DNA of 64,000 nt from Diospyros lotus (taxonomy: Eukaryota > Streptophyta > Magnoliopsida > Ericales > Ebenaceae). Of the stretch, positions 44,725 through 57,739 are shown piece after piece. The notes beneath the pieces are model-generated. The model saw only the letters and a program-made list of their open reading frames with translations. It did not search any database and was not told the origin of the DNA. The DNA lies in contig NC_068344.1 of NCBI RefSeq assembly GCF_014633365.1, forward strand, positions 31,313,170-31,377,169, written 5' to 3'. Position numbers and translations under genes: made by a program. Position 1 is the first letter of the stretch, and each line of letters opens with the position of its first letter.

Positions 44725-46079
44725 CCGGGAATGGGGAATTGCCATTGAAATTTAAATATGGGAGTAGTATATCATCCGTTGGAAAAATTAGGAATATTTT
44801 TTTTTAAATATAAAATCTTCAGTAATTTTTCATAAATTTCTTGAAACTATATTATACCTAAATAAGACTACCAAATCAAGGATGTGGTAAAGATCGAACC
44901 TAATTAGTGGATTCACAAAAAGATAAAAGCAATAACATCAATCATTACATCACCCCAAAAGGAGTTTCATAATATTTTGTTCAACAAATAAAGGCTTGAA
45001 GCCATAAAAAAAAATTGTGTGAAGCCATAATATTTTCTTCGCTTATCTCTTTTTTTTTTTTTTAGGAGCTGGATTCACAGTTCACCTATAGACACGTGAG
45101 AGTGCTAATTAGATAATAACCACTTAGTAACATCTCAAAAAAAATTTTAAACTTCTAAACAACTAAGAACTATAAAATGCATTACTATACTAAACTCACG
45201 ATGAATAACGATGAGGTGATCACCAAAGAACTCATGCCACTTCACTAACCCAACCAGCCCACTTGTCCACCAAGCCATATGGGAATTCAATGCATATGTG
45301 TCATGATATTCAGGTTCAAATGCAATATGTCAAAACTTTAAACATGCACACATTTTATTTGATGAACACGATTTATGTGAAGTAAAAGGTATAATAGCAA
45401 TAAAAAATAAAGTATAGGGATGCTCCTGAAATTTTGGGGAAAACGGAGGGCATCTGCACAATTTTCTAAAAATTATGGTAGGTATATGACCTGGTCCCAT
45501 GCATGATCTTATAAATCATCTTCAACTAGTACTTTTAGGTGAGGTGCTGTGATGTTACGTTTAGCTTCTTTTTGTGGTTGTCTTTGGTCCAACAGGTGGG
45601 TGGTGTCTTGTCTTCTATCTCAGTTTGGTTTTTGCTTTGTTTTGGTGTTGTTTGTTCTTTTGTTCTTGTGTCTCGGCAGTGTTGGATCATTGCTTCGATG
45701 GTTTGGGGCTTTACACATGATGATCTTACATGAGCTGCTGCCTAAGTATGGATCATAGTGTGGGTGGTATTTGGATTATTTTGGCTCATGGGCTTCCCGG
45801 CAGGAGTCTAAATGGCATTCCTGGTGACTTTTTCTTTGAGGTCTATTTTCAGTTCAAATGAGCTTCATTATTGGAGTGGTTGTTTGGTTCTTTAAAGCAA
45901 AATTTGGTTTGACTGTTTAATTGGATCCCATTCAAGTGTAACAATGCTAATTAAGAAAGCATAAAAATAATATATATGTAACATCATCCATAAAGAGACG
46001 ATACGCCATGCACCCTAAGTTCACACTGTTCTATTTTGGGGGGGAAAATGTCATTTTCCTTTCTTGTTTTGAACCAACT
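44725..46079. other. intergenic sequence
   Basis: No gene recognised. The T/G-rich part at 45530-45900 resembles LINE 3' UTR sequence like that at 8229, but without an end signature; frames there are not convincing. Confidence 0.35.
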
Positions 46080-46190
46080 ACCTGGAAATAATCAACATGC
46101 TTCGTGAGTGAGTATATATCAGCTAGCAGGCTAGAACTCTTCAATGGCATTGATGCCTTCTTCCATCTTCCTCTTCCTCTTCAACTAACT
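46080..46190 (+). pseudogene. CHRK 5' relic (leader and first codons)
   Basis: The family leader (GGAAATAATCAACATGCTTC, TATCAGCTAGCAGG) is followed by GAACTCTTCAATGGCATTGA, with ATG at 46144. The frame reads MALMPSSIFLFLFN and stops. Only leader and signal-peptide start remain; the dispersed repeat at 46205 follows. Confidence 0.65.
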
Positions 46191-46204
46191 ACCAAAAGTG
46201 GAGG

Positions 46205-46490
46205 GAAAGACAACATGCCTTTGTTTCTTTTGCGCACTATAACAAAATTGTCTTTTAGAGACAAATTATCAGGGACAAGTAACATTCTTTTTGCATCTAA
46301 AAGTAACAAAAGGTAACTTCCAGCAACAAATTATTAGGGTCAAATAGTGTTTTTAACCTCTAAAATAATAAAATTAACTTTTAGAAGCGAATCATAATTT
46401 TTACCTCTAAAATAATAAAATTAACTTTTAGAAGTAAATCATTAAGCGTAAGTAGTATTTTTTCTTCTAAAAATAGTTCCAACTCAAATC
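46205..46490 (+). repeat. dispersed repeat, copy 2, with CACTA-like end
   Basis: Partner of 6425-6685. CACTATAACAAAATTG at 46236 looks like a CACTA terminus. Confidence 0.5.
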
Positions 46491-46757
46491 AAGAATTTCA
46501 AGATTTATCAATTCAAAAAAAATTTCAAAACTTACAAAAGAAGTAAAATTAATAAGTGTTTTAGTCTAAAATTATCTTTCAAAACTTACAAAAGAGATAA
46601 AATTAATAAATGCTTTCATCTAAAATTCAAGATAGAAAAATTATAAAGAAAAAAATCGTACGTATATAAGAGACTTGTGAATTCACAAACTTTCAATCTT
46701 AATTAGCCCAACCAACTAATTAATGCATTATCTCTTAATTCAATAGTCTTGATCTCT

Positions 46758-47015
46758 TTAAGGGAAGAAACATAGAAATATTGAAATACCAATCTTTTCT
46801 ATATTCGAACCTCTTATTTGATTAAGAGATAGTTGAATTACTCTACTTGAAGTGTTGTTGCATTCAACCACTTCCCATTGACAACAAATGGATGATTTAT
46901 TATCCACCCAAGAAGGCAAAGAGTTACTATTTGGGTAGTTTATGGAAGCTTTGAGGTGTACTAGAGCATTCCTCTCTTGCTCCCAACATCTATGACAACA
47001 CATTTCATTCGCCAA
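46758..47015 (-). pseudogene. LRR receptor-like protein, N-terminal fragment
   Basis: Reads MANEMCCHRCWEQERNALVH then LKASINYPN..LPSW, CCQWEVVECNN, RVIQLSLNQIRGSNIEK. This is the cysteine-paired N-terminal cap (LRRNT_2) of plant receptor-like proteins, with the CW and CCxWxxxxC signatures. No signal peptide precedes it in frame; a nearby upstream start in another frame suggests a small deletion. Homology ends after SNIEK and no leucine-rich repeats follow, so it is an isolated exon fragment. It lies on the opposite strand to the receptors. Full-length members sense extracellular ligands such as microbial patterns; this one cannot. Confidence 0.7.
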
Positions 47016-47029
47016 ACACTGCCATCTCT

Positions 47030-47170
47030 CTATAATATATATATATTATATATATATATATAATAGAGCTAGCTTGATTCTTAAAACAAGAAAAAAGAGA
47101 GAACAAAAACAAGTCAGGATATATATATAGAGATATATATATAGATATATATATCTATAATATATATATT
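47030..47170. repeat. AT-rich palindromic microsatellite
   Basis: Runs of ATATAT and TATAGA forming several self-complementary stretches. Confidence 0.7.
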
Positions 47171-47179
47171 ATAGAGAGA

Positions 47180-47704
47180 CAAATTGATTTGGACTTGTAA
47201 GAAGCTGGGAAATGGTGGTGAAGACTTGGAAATACAGCGGTCATTACAACTTAATTCATAAGTTGGAGTACATTGCAAGCAGAAAAACTAAGCATGGGTC
47301 CCAATACAAATTAATTTAAGTATTGATTAATATGTAATAGCTAATCTAATAATATCTAGTAGACTTATGATAGTAATCTATCACTTGGGAGAGATAAGAT
47401 ACAAATCAAGCATCTAAATTCAAACGCCCAAAACAACATCATCCATTTATCAAAACTAACATGGAATATTATAGTATTTTCAATTGTTGTGACCAAATGA
47501 TAGCTATTGCTATTGATATATAGGTCTACACCCTGATTAATTTGGTCCACATTAAGGAGGTGCTTTTAAGTAGGTCTTTGTGTTAGAATTAATCATTTGA
47601 TTATACCTAAATACTTCTCATTATACTTAAATTTATTTTTCTCTTTCTTGGTCCATTAATTATTTTGTTGTTAAAAAATGAGGCTTTGAATTAAATGGCT
47701 GAGA
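47180..47704. other. intergenic sequence
   Basis: Nothing recognised. Confidence 0.4.
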
Positions 47705-47945
47705 ATATGCATCAAGAAAGGAAGAATGGAGGGGGATGGAGAAGGTGTCTAGTCTTGTTGGGAGTGGAGATATTTCATTTGATAAGGTCTTTGACATGTA
47801 AGATGGATGGATAGATGGGATTAAATGGAATGCAAAATATCTTTATTATCTTCACACAATTTTAACTTAGAATAGACCAATTTCTCCGTTTGTACTTAAA
47901 AGAAAAGTCTTGGATCAATTTTAATATTGTTGATCATAAAATCAT
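47705..47945 (+). repeat. spacer repeat, copy 1 (also 50465-50760)
   Basis: ATGCATCAAGAAAGGAAGAATGG, GTCTAGTCTTGTTGGGAGTG and the block ending CTTGGATCAATTTTAATATTG are shared with 50465-50760. Confidence 0.8.
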
Positions 47946-48284
47946 TAATCAAATATAATTTATTATTGTGCCTCATTGTATTTATTTTTGTTATATTTTG
48001 TGGATTACATTTACTATTAATCTCAAATATAATTTATTATATTTATCAAATATATATTTTTCAATAAAATTATTAATCAATAATATTTATTAAAATTAAG
48101 AAAAATTTTAATCACTCAATTCACCCCTCTTGAGTGACCATAATACTGATACTATGCATCCGGCAAAAAAGATTTTTATTCTAATATGCTTATAGGAAAT
48201 TAACGTACAACATGTCTATTTAATGTTCCTAACCTTCTTCTATATGCCCGGTCTAATGGAAGGAAGCTACAAACTGTTCAATAG
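47946..48284. other. AT-rich intergenic sequence
   Basis: Nothing recognised until the kinase relic begins. Confidence 0.4.
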
Positions 48285-48500
48285 AAGCGCGAAGATGAAT
48301 GGATGATTGCCAAATCATTTCAGGCGTATGCATGAGTGAGCTGTGGAAAGAAGGCAAACGCATATATAGATAGACTTCGATGATACAACATTGAATGATA
48401 CAAATTCTTCTTATAAATTGATGAGATGCACGCAAATTAATAGCCTTATCATGTGTCCCAGAAAATCCAGCCCTAACATGGCTGCTAGTCCTTTTTTCAT
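48285..48500 (+). pseudogene. CHRK intron 6 / last-exon relic
   Basis: GCGAAGATGAATGGATGATTG and a CAG acceptor match the end of intron 6; then GAGCTGTGGAAAGAAGGCAA, GATACAAATTCTTCTTATAA, GATGAGATGCACGCAAAT and AGAAAATCCAGCCCTAACAT match the last kinase exon. Insertions (e.g. ATATATAGATAG) destroy the frame. Confidence 0.75.
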
Positions 48501-49919
48501 TATTTAACATGGCAATGAAGGATCTATTGGAAGTTTGAAAATATGAACAATGCTATTTAATAATGTCAACGTAGGGCCCTCATTCACTCCATAAACAACC
48601 GAAACACATTCAGATGGGATTTTACAAAAAATTTAAATTAAAGATCAAATTAATTTGAGTTGGGATCGAACCAATTGATGTTCGATTTTAACTAGTTCAA
48701 ACTCTTTATTTTATTTTTATTTTTAATATAAAATTTTAAAAGATGTATATTATATATATGTTCCAAGCAATTATAAATACATACATGCATATAATATAAA
48801 TTACTGTTGTATTTATGTATTGTACATACTTGTTGTATTTATTTTAATTATTATTAATATTTAATAGTCCTTGGCCAATTTTCAATTTTGGATCGGTGCT
48901 AGAATAGGCTAGAGCGAAAACTGATCCTCCCTAATGTCAAGACCGAGGATTGGACCGTGGTCCCATCAATTTTGAACTAAAATTTGAACACTTTTAAAAA
49001 AAGTTAAGAAGACTTTTAATGTCAAGAATACCTCCTTTAAAAAAGTTATAAATTACCTTATTATATTTGAGAATTAGAATAAATATAAGGAATCCATAAC
49101 TTGTTTAGAAGGAAGGTCTAATACGGGGTGAAGTGATCAAATTATCATTCATGTAGGGTGAAATGACACCATTTTGCTTCAAATGATGATTTCAATCACT
49201 CAATCTCTACATTTGATGGATATTTTGAATAATTTATCGTTAGTAATGTTATTGTCAAGATACAATAATGAATTTAGTTGCTGAAAAATATCGTTATCAA
49301 GTCACTTGAGTTTGTAAGGAAGAAAATTGCCAGAGCGCATGGGAGAATTCCCGCGAAAATACTCTAATAGTTAAGTCAAACACTGAGAGTGATAAAAGCT
49401 GTACAATAGTATTTATCCCAACTTTTATCACTCTATAGCTTTTATCACTCTTAATGTCTGATTTAACCATCAGAATGTTTGTGTCGAAATTTTCGTGCCC
49501 TCTGACAATTTTCTTCCTTGCAGAATCAGGCGGCTTGATGACGACATTTCCCAACAACTAAATTTATTGTTGTATCTTGATAACAACAAGTATAAACATA
49601 AATACAAGGGGTTAAAGGGTATCAATATTAATTTCTACAAGTATAATCACAATAAGGATTGATATTAATAAGTAATATAATTATGTATAATGATTATATT
49701 TGTATAATATTACCAACACCAAAACAATTAGATTATATATATTATGTTAGTGATAATATATGTAATATTTTTTTCATTAAATAAGAACATATTAATAATA
49801 AAATACCACACGAATACAGTTTACGCTAGGGCATATCTCGAGCAAGTAAAGGAAAGAAAGATCATAACAACAACTAGCAAACCAACCACACAAAAATGAG
49901 ACAAAAGATACAGCAAAGA
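48501..49919. repeat. cluster repeat block (copy 3)
   Basis: Same order of segments as at 29561-31599 and 61405-61990, including GTTCGATTTTAACTAGTTCA and GGTCCCATCAATTTTGAACT. Interrupted at 49247-49588 by a foldback element. The Helitron site is empty here too (GATTTTACAAAAAATTTAAATT at about 48617). Confidence 0.8.
49247..49588. mobile_element. 342-bp foldback element
   Basis: Arms TGTTATTGTCAAGATACAAT AATGAATTTAGTTG and its reverse complement with four mismatches at the right end; complementarity continues inward (GGAAGAAAATTGCCAGAG; GAGTGATAAAAGCT), so nearly the whole element folds on itself. It interrupts the repeat block at TTAGTATAAAC; flanking AGTAA/AGTAT suggests a 4-5 bp target duplication. 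Open frames inside are by-products. Confidence 0.8.
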
Positions 49920-50450
49920 CTCACATCACAAAAGGAAGTGAAATTAGAGCACAACATCATGACAAGTTTGTGAGCACGGGCCTAGCTGCATTTGAGTTCT
50001 ATTTAGCCCTCTCTAGAGCATTCTTCTTCTTTGATTCCTTCTTCAACTAGGCCTTGAACTTCACAATAACAAAATCAAAACCAGAACTCTCCGACCTAGT
50101 AAACAACGAATCGTCTTCCTTAACACGATCTCATTTACCTCTATTTTCAATAGCCATCTTTGTCTCCGCAAGACATCATTCTTCAATAGGAAAACACAAA
50201 TCTCCATAATAGGGAATGACCATATCCTTCTCCATGAGGGAGCAAAACCAATTTTCCATCAACTGACCCACCTCAGAAGAGCTAATAGGGCTAGCTTGAG
50301 AGGTGTGCTTAGCAATTGCACACAATGACATAGGTAAAGAAGCCTGACAAGAATTATTCATGGGCTTTCACATATCCTTAATCTTAACACCCCCAAGACC
50401 CTTCCCTTTATGAGTCATAAGGTCAGCCTCTTGTCCTTAACTAGATGGAA
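49920..50450 (-). pseudogene. LINE-type gag relic, copy 3
   Basis: Minus-strand reading shows ASPISSSEVGQLMENWFCSL and related tail residues, heavily mutated. Joined on the right to spacer repeat copy 2. Confidence 0.5.
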
Positions 50451-50464
50451 ACCATTGATACTCT

Positions 50465-50760
50465 AAGAAATGCATCAAGAAAGGAAGAATGGAGGAAGAT
50501 GGAGAAGGTGTCCAATCTTGTTGGGAGTGGAGATATTTCATTTGAGTTGATATAAAGAAGAAATTGCATCATATAAGGGAACATGATGCGTAAGATCTTT
50601 GACACGTAAGATGGATAGATGGATGAAATTAAATGCAATACACAAAATCTTTATCTCCACACAATTTTAAGTTAGGATAGACCAATTTCTCGGCTTGTAC
50701 TCAAAAGAAAGTTATTTGGATCAATCTTAATATCGCTGCTCTTAAAATTACAAGCCTCCA
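50465..50760 (+). repeat. spacer repeat, copy 2
   Basis: Partner of 47705-47945, with an extra 50 bp (TTGATATAAAGAAGAAATTG and on). Confidence 0.8.
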
Positions 50761-50984
50761 CTTAAAATCAATTTTTTTAATTCATGAAATTAAGTGATAC
50801 ATCTAAACCAACGTTAACAACTTACTAATATACTAGGAGTGTGTTTGATTGCACACATTTACCATAAAAAAATATATAATTAATTATTATTGTTGTTACC
50901 AAAATACAACAATTAAAATTTGTGATATGGGGTCCACTTGAACTCGGTGTCGGGTGAAGTTCGGTTGCCGTAAGAGATATTGCC

Positions 50985-51340
50985 TCAAGTAAGATTGCCG
51001 CTAGGATGCTCGCCGTAAGGATTCGCCACTAGCTCTTGCCACAAGGTTTTGTCACTAGCTCTTGCCACAAGCTCTCGCCACTAGCTCTTGCCGCTAGCTT
51101 TTGTTACTAGTTCTTGCCACAAGCTCTTGCCATTAGCTCTTGCCACAAGCTTTTACCACAAGCTCTCGCCACTAGCTCTTGCCACTAGGTTTTGCCTTCG
51201 TCACAAGCTTTTTACCTTCGTCATGAGATCTAGCCACAAGCTTTAGCCTTCATCGCTGGGTCTCACTACAAGCTTTAGCCTTCGCCGCTAGGTCTCGCCA
51301 CAAGCTTTTGCATTCGCCGTGAGGTATCGCCGCAAGGTTT
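50985..51340. repeat. short tandem array CGCCACTAGCTCTTGCCACAAG
   Basis: Units of about 13-15 bp alternate TTGCCACTAGCTC and TTGCCACAAGCTC; later units change to TAGCCTTCGCCGC. Noncoding. Confidence 0.8.
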
Positions 51341-51619
51341 TGACCCTGTTGATACTTAGAAAATAGGTTAGAAGACTCGCGGGAACCTTCCCCCGCGAAG
51401 ACCCTCCGATGCCAAAGTCAGTACTGAATCTCAATGACTATTCACGAAAACAGTAAGTGTGCATTCAAATTTAACAAAAATAGGGGGAAAATAGCCACGA
51501 AGCCGCCAGGAGGCCGCTCGCAGCAAGCTGCCGTGAGGCTGGTCCTCACGGCCAGCGCAGGTTGGCCGCGTGGCTGGCCTTCACGGCCAATAGCTCTCGA
51601 CAGGCACTACAAGAAAACA

Positions 51620-52050
51620 GTCAATTTAAGACAGATTTAGAGACGGATTTAGAGATGGATTTCGAGTTTGAGACGGATTTAGAGACGGAATTTGGTCTGT
51701 CGCTAAAACCTCCGTCGATAAATTTGAGACGGATTTTGAGACCGATTAGAGACGGATTTAGAGACAGATTATTTCCGTCCCTATTTGAGACGGATTTTTC
51801 CGTCTCTATTTGAGACGAATTTAGAGACTATTTTTTTTCGTCTCTGTTTGAGACTGATTTAGAGACAGATTTTTTCGTCTCTATTAGAGATGGATTTAGA
51901 GACGGATGTTTTCGTCTCTATTAGAGACGGATTTAGAGAGGCATTTTTCAGTCTCTATTTGAGACGAATTTAGAGACGGATTTTTCCGTCTCTATTTGAG
52001 ACAAATTTAGAGAGGAATTCTTGAAGCAATTTGAGACGTATTTTTTCTGT
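51620..52050. repeat. left subterminal repeat array of the CACTA element
   Basis: About 20 copies of AGACGGATTTAGAGACGGAT-like units and their inverse TTTTTCCGTCTCTATTTG. Confidence 0.9.
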
Positions 52051-52387
52051 CTCAAAATTCGTCTCTATTTTAAATTTAATTAAAAAAATTATTTTACAAA
52101 ATTTTATATATAAACTTGATATACACAATATAATGCAAAAACCTGATATAAACCTAATATACACAATATTAAATCCATACAAGAAATCCATACAATATTA
52201 AATTCATACAAAAATTCCGTATAATATTAATAAAACACATCGTCCATGAACAATAAGAATAATATAATGTAATATCTATCCATGGCAATGGCAGATCCTC
52301 TTAATGATCCGAAGGATTTGAGGGCAGTGGCGATGAAGAAGGATTATGTAATCTTTCTTCTATGGCTGACAAACTATGGGTCAATGA

Positions 52388-52870
52388 TTATATAGCTGCG
52401 CTAACAGCTTGTTGAATTTGGTTAGCAAGTGAGATAGACGACGAATGTGGAGGCGGTGGCGATGGTGACAACATATGATAAGAACCGGGGATAACGTATA
52501 CTTCTGACCCCATCCCATATACACGACCCTTCTTTTTCCCGCCTGCAACCTCCAACCATAATGATGTCTCATCAAAAGCTGGCTGCGAGGGCTGTCCAGC
52601 AGCGTCACTATCTTCCATTGGGCCAACTGCTGATGATTGTGATGATGCATCATGTTGGCGCATCTGGAAGTCAACCTGCAAGTATATATATACATGGAAT
52701 AAGTTGTACTATCAAAAAGGTCAATTAAGCATAATAGTATAAGACACAAGTAATGTTGTATATTTACATAGGTTTCCTCAGATCTACTATCAACAAATCC
52801 TGATTTATCTTTTCTTTGATGTGTTGCAATAAAAGATGATTTATCTTTTATTGTGAAAATTATTGGATTC
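52388..52870 (-). pseudogene. CACTA-associated Transposase_24 protein, C-terminal fragment
   Basis: Two minus-strand exons by eye. The upstream one ends ...DKSGFVDSRSEETY at a GTAAAT donor (52767). The downstream one follows TTGCAG at 52676 and reads VDFQMRQHD..., then DETSLWLEVAGGKKKGRVYG MGSE, and ends after IQQAVSAAI at the stop before 52388. SRSEETY and KKGRVYGMG are signatures of the plant transposase-associated Transposase_24 family carried by En/Spm elements. The N-terminal two thirds are not found; 52870 is approximate. Confidence 0.7.
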
Positions 52871-54784
52871 TTATCGTCGTGGGCTCCTACAAGTGACCTA
52901 GATCTAGCTATAGCTACAATTCATAAGATTAGAAAAGAAAGTAAGGTACTAACAATAGGAAATGACTGTGGCGAAGACACCTTACACAAGCGATCTCTTG
53001 TCTATTCTAACATGTGATAATTAGTTGTCGACTAGTGATAAAAGATGTCTTCCAAACACCTCAATAATGTAAATCGACAATGAGAAGGCCAAAGATGAGT
53101 TAATTCATGAAACTATTTGCACATGCCCATATATGAATTTCCATAACCTAAGTTCCTATGAGAAGGATTTTCAAAAACAAAAAAATGGAAAACTAGGAGA
53201 ACATATATGTGGATCTGTGTATAAGAAATAGGCTCATGAATTGGAAGAACATATATAGTCCATGTGCATGCATTATTATAAACAGGTTAATTTTCACCAA
53301 CAACAAGTGTCCGTTTCACACATCAATCAAGAATGTGTATATTATAATTGCTAAACCAATTCTACTTTAGAAAATTATTTAAGATGTTATGTGCACTTTG
53401 GTAATACATGTCCAAAACCACTCAAGAAAGTGAGTATCTTAAGACAGAAGTAATTTGTTCCTTCCTCTGTTCTCATCCAAGTGTGCACACAACCATGATG
53501 ATGTGCTTTGAAAAATTTAAACTTATGTTGTTTCCAACCTATGTGGAGGGTATGACCTGCCATGTCTTTAGGCAAATAAAATTTGCAACGCTATGTTAGC
53601 AATTCAATAAACACAAGAAGTAGAACCTTTCTGTACTCGCAATATAAAATAATAAGTACTAGGTACTCTAAGATATTGGATGAGAACAATGTAAAGCATG
53701 AGAATTCATGACATCTATTCTATGTTCTTAAGATATTTGAAAATGACTTGATGCATCTATTTTTTTTTCTTCCTCCGTTACTTATCATCTCACCCAATCA
53801 ATCCCATAACCTTGCTCATATGCATTTTACTTGCATTCTATTTAGTTACCCCTTTCTCTATCTCATGCTTATTGAATATGACATCCTAGCAGAAAATAGA
53901 GGAAGTTTCAATTGCAGTTGCTGCTCATTTGATCTTAATATACATACATACATTCAAATGAGAAACGATTAAATAAGATAAATGGAGCAGCAAGCGAACA
54001 CCATTTGATATAAATGCACAGAAACAAACACCATTTGACAGAAACGATTAATTTTTACATTTGTCATTGGCTTTTGCTGAGTGAAGAGGTTGAAACTTAC
54101 TGATCATATCATTATGATTTGACAATAATGTTGATGATTACAATGGTACTATTGGCAATAATGTTGACAATATGTTTTTTAAGAAAATATAAATTGTTTA
54201 CTAATTTTTTTTTTTTTTTGGTTTCTCTACATATAATTATTTGTTTCCTAAAAACAAACATCTAATTCAAAGAAAATAAAAAAAAAGCATCTAGATATAA
54301 CCAGGTTGTAAGTTATGACATATATATGTGTGTTATATGTTCATTTGTGGACTATATCCGTATTAATCTTAAGTGGATATGACATATTTTGTGTAAGACA
54401 CCTAAGACAAGCATGATATAAACATAAAGGAAACTGAGCGTCCAACGTGTTATATACATATGTTCTTCAAAAATAAAACAAATCACCACAACCTAGCTTT
54501 AGGCAAGGAATTACATCCAAAATAAAATCTGTTTACAAACTCAGGTGTCAGTCAATATGTCAAGTGTTATAACACGAAAACAAAGCAACTTTAAACATTA
54601 AACAAAGGCTAAACTAAAATACATATCAAACCAATACAACATATGAAAGTAATACAGAAGCAACTTAATAGTTAATAGCAGCAAAACAATATCTTCAACA
54701 GTTATTGTTATTTTGTGAGGGTTGAGTGTTGATACCTTGTAATGGAGTTGGTATCGTAGGACTAGGATCTACTGATCTAAGTGA
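52871..54784. other. CACTA interior without recognised genes
   Basis: AT-rich, short frames only. Nothing recognised on either strand. Confidence 0.5.
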
Positions 54785-55300
54785 GGGGGAAATACTGTTT
54801 GGTGCGATGGCAGGTGAGGGCGACCCAGAGAGCGAGGGTGAGGGCGAGCCAGAGAGCCAGAGTGAGGGTGAGGGCTAGCGGCGATAGGCGAGAGCGAGAG
54901 CGAGGGCGAGGGCGAGGCCGAGCCAGTGAGCGAGGGGCGAGGGCGAGGGCGAGGGCGAGGCCGAGGCCGAGGCCGAGCTGCGAGATCGAGGGCGAGTGCT
55001 AGCTGCGAGATCGAGGGCGAGGGCTAGCCAGTGAGCGAGGGCGAGAGCTAGGCCGAGCTCAAAGGCGAGGGAGAGCCAGTGAGCGAGGAAGAGAGCTAAG
55101 GTGAGCTCGAGCCGCGAGATGGAGGGTGAGGGCGAAGGAGAGAGCAAACCAGTGAGCGAGGGCGAGGATCGAGGGCAAGGGCGAAGGCGAGCAGCGAGAT
55201 CAAGGGCGAGAGCTAGGACGAGGGTGAGCCGCGAGATCGAGGGTGAGGGCGAGAGCTAAGGCGAGGGAGAGCAGCGAGAGGCGAGCCAGAGAGATCTAGA
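54785..55300. repeat. GAGGGC/GAGCGA minisatellite in the CACTA element
   Basis: Repeats of GAGGGCGAGGGCGAG with GCCAGTGAGCGAGG and CTGCGAGATCGAGGGCGAG higher-order units. Open on both strands with Arg/Glu or Ser/Leu-rich products, not accepted as genes. Confidence 0.85.
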
Positions 55301-56783
55301 GATGGAGGGAGGAGCAGACAGATTTAGGGTTTTTGGGTGGGAAAGAAGGGGTGGGGGGGGGGGGGAGAGAAGAAAATGGGGGAAATTTTTTAATATTTAA
55401 TATTAAAATATAAAAATAATAACTAATATTAAATATTATTTAATATGTAATACTAAATAAAAAATATATTTTATTAAAATATAAACAAATATTATTTAAT
55501 TAATAAAAAAAATATAATTTAAAATTATAATAGAGGATAAAAACATTTAAATTATGAAAAATAATATTATTGCATCAAATTAATATTTATTTAAAAATAT
55601 AATTATATTATAAATGCAATAAGTACTAATAAATAAGTTTGATATATTATAAATCTAAAATTAACTTTTCATTTTTATATTTTTTGGTATTTAAACAAAT
55701 ATTAAATAAAAATATCACAAAAATAATTTAATGCATGAAAATAAAAAATATAAGAAAAATAATATTAGGGATGGAAATTGTTTAATGTAGTTTAATTTAT
55801 ATGTATTTAATATCAATTCAAAATATATAAAAAAATATCAATTTTATTTTTCAAATCTTGATCAAGTTGATTATTGAATGAATATATGAAATATAGTGTG
55901 CACTTATTGAATGAATAGTTTTCAAATTAGTCAATATACTTTATAATAGTTCAATAATAAACTATTTTACTTTTAGAATTAGGAATCTAATTTTGAGTTA
56001 GTATCTAAATTACGACTTAAATTTGATAGTGTGTTGCAAGCGCCATTGTTTCTATGAAAACACTCGTATTTTGAGTTTAAACACTAATCATTCTCCTACC
56101 GACATACTTACCAAAACAAAAAAGGATAAAATAATTAAAAAAACCATACATAAGCCCGCAAACTTCTAAAGAGAGTGCTTACACGAATAATGAACGTTCC
56201 AAAAAATAAAGTGAAACATTGTTAGTTGTCGTCGCCCACCACAATCCTTCATTGTTTATGATCAGAGGCAAGCACTCGGCACCCTTACCCCCATCGACCA
56301 ACATACCCAAAAATCAACAAAATCCAATGATCGGATCGATCTTTGTATACCTATGTTTAAACTTCCAGTCAAACACCCAAATCCCACATATACGTATATA
56401 TATATATATCATGGATGTATATTGAAAAAAATATGCTGATGATCTTGAAAGATTTACCTACTTATACATCAAGTTCACATTCACACTGAAAACATTGTCG
56501 GATTGATGATCGAACAGCTGAATATATACATGGCATAAATCGATGATTTGGAAATGTGGTCTTGAAAGAAAATTGAGAGAGAGAGAGAGAGCAAAATTGG
56601 TGAGGGAACTTTTGGCACCCACCATCAACCCCATCCTATTTATATCTGACCTGATCAACACAGGTTGACCTTCCTTTTTATTAGGCGGATTCGACCTGGT
56701 TTGCCTACCTTATATATATATTTTTAATATAGATATATGTATATATATCTATTTTTTAATATAGATATAGATATAGATATAGA

Positions 56784-56817
<34 letters not shown>

Positions 56818-57739
56818 TAGATTAGGATTTTCTCCCGTCTCTTCCATCTCTAAATTTGTTTTAAAAAATTTCGTCTCAAAAATCTGTGTCTAAATTGTTA
56901 TTTTATTGTAGTGTTATTTCGTCACAATAAGTATGTTGTCTGAATTTTCATGCGTATTGTGACAAATTAGTTTATCAGAACAACTCTTAATTCTTATACT
57001 AAAAGTGTTCACCATCTTACTGTGAATGGCATTATCAAAATCTTGAGGGGTTAATTAATTGAATATGTCTTTAACCTATCATGCATCCTTAAATAAATGA
57101 ACAATCCTTAGATTTCTCATAAAAGATAAATATGATAAATCGATTATAAATTCACACATGGACTATTACTTTTAATTAGTATGAATTAATTATTAATCTT
57201 AAGGCATAATGAATCACATGCCAATATTCATGAAATGGATATAATAGATATATGAATAAATGTTAGTTGAATATCTACTGAAAGTGACACGAGTCACATA
57301 AGTAACACCATTTTTTTTATTGATTAATTCCTTTAAGAAAATTATTTATATATTTATTATTGCATGTCTATAATTTTATTATTTAACATTTTTTTGAATT
57401 GATTTAAAGGTTTTTTTAATTATTTAATCATATTAAGTTGTAGATTAATTAACTTTTAATTTAATTATTTTTTAATATTTGATTCCCCCATTTTACGTCC
57501 TTAAAATTTAAAATGTAGTGTATATTTAGTATATATTTTATTTATAGAGTTTCATAATCTTAAAATGTATTATATATATTATTAATATTACTAATTAAAA
57601 TGGAGTGTGTGTTTTATAAAATTGTATATTTAGTTTACATTTTCTAATATACTTTTCATTAAATTTTTTATTTTATTATTTATATATTTAAATAAATTTT
57701 CAATAGACTTTAAATTAAATAATTATATTTAATTTACAA
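55301..57739. other. CACTA interior, AT-rich
   Basis: No coding sequence recognised. A G-run lies at 55353-55364; (GA)n at 56576-56591; (TAGATA)n and (ATT)n at 56760-56816. Confidence 0.5.

Noticed and set aside
54781..55147. Arg/Glu-rich and Ser/Leu-rich frames
   Set aside because: By-products of the GAGGGC minisatellite in the CACTA element.
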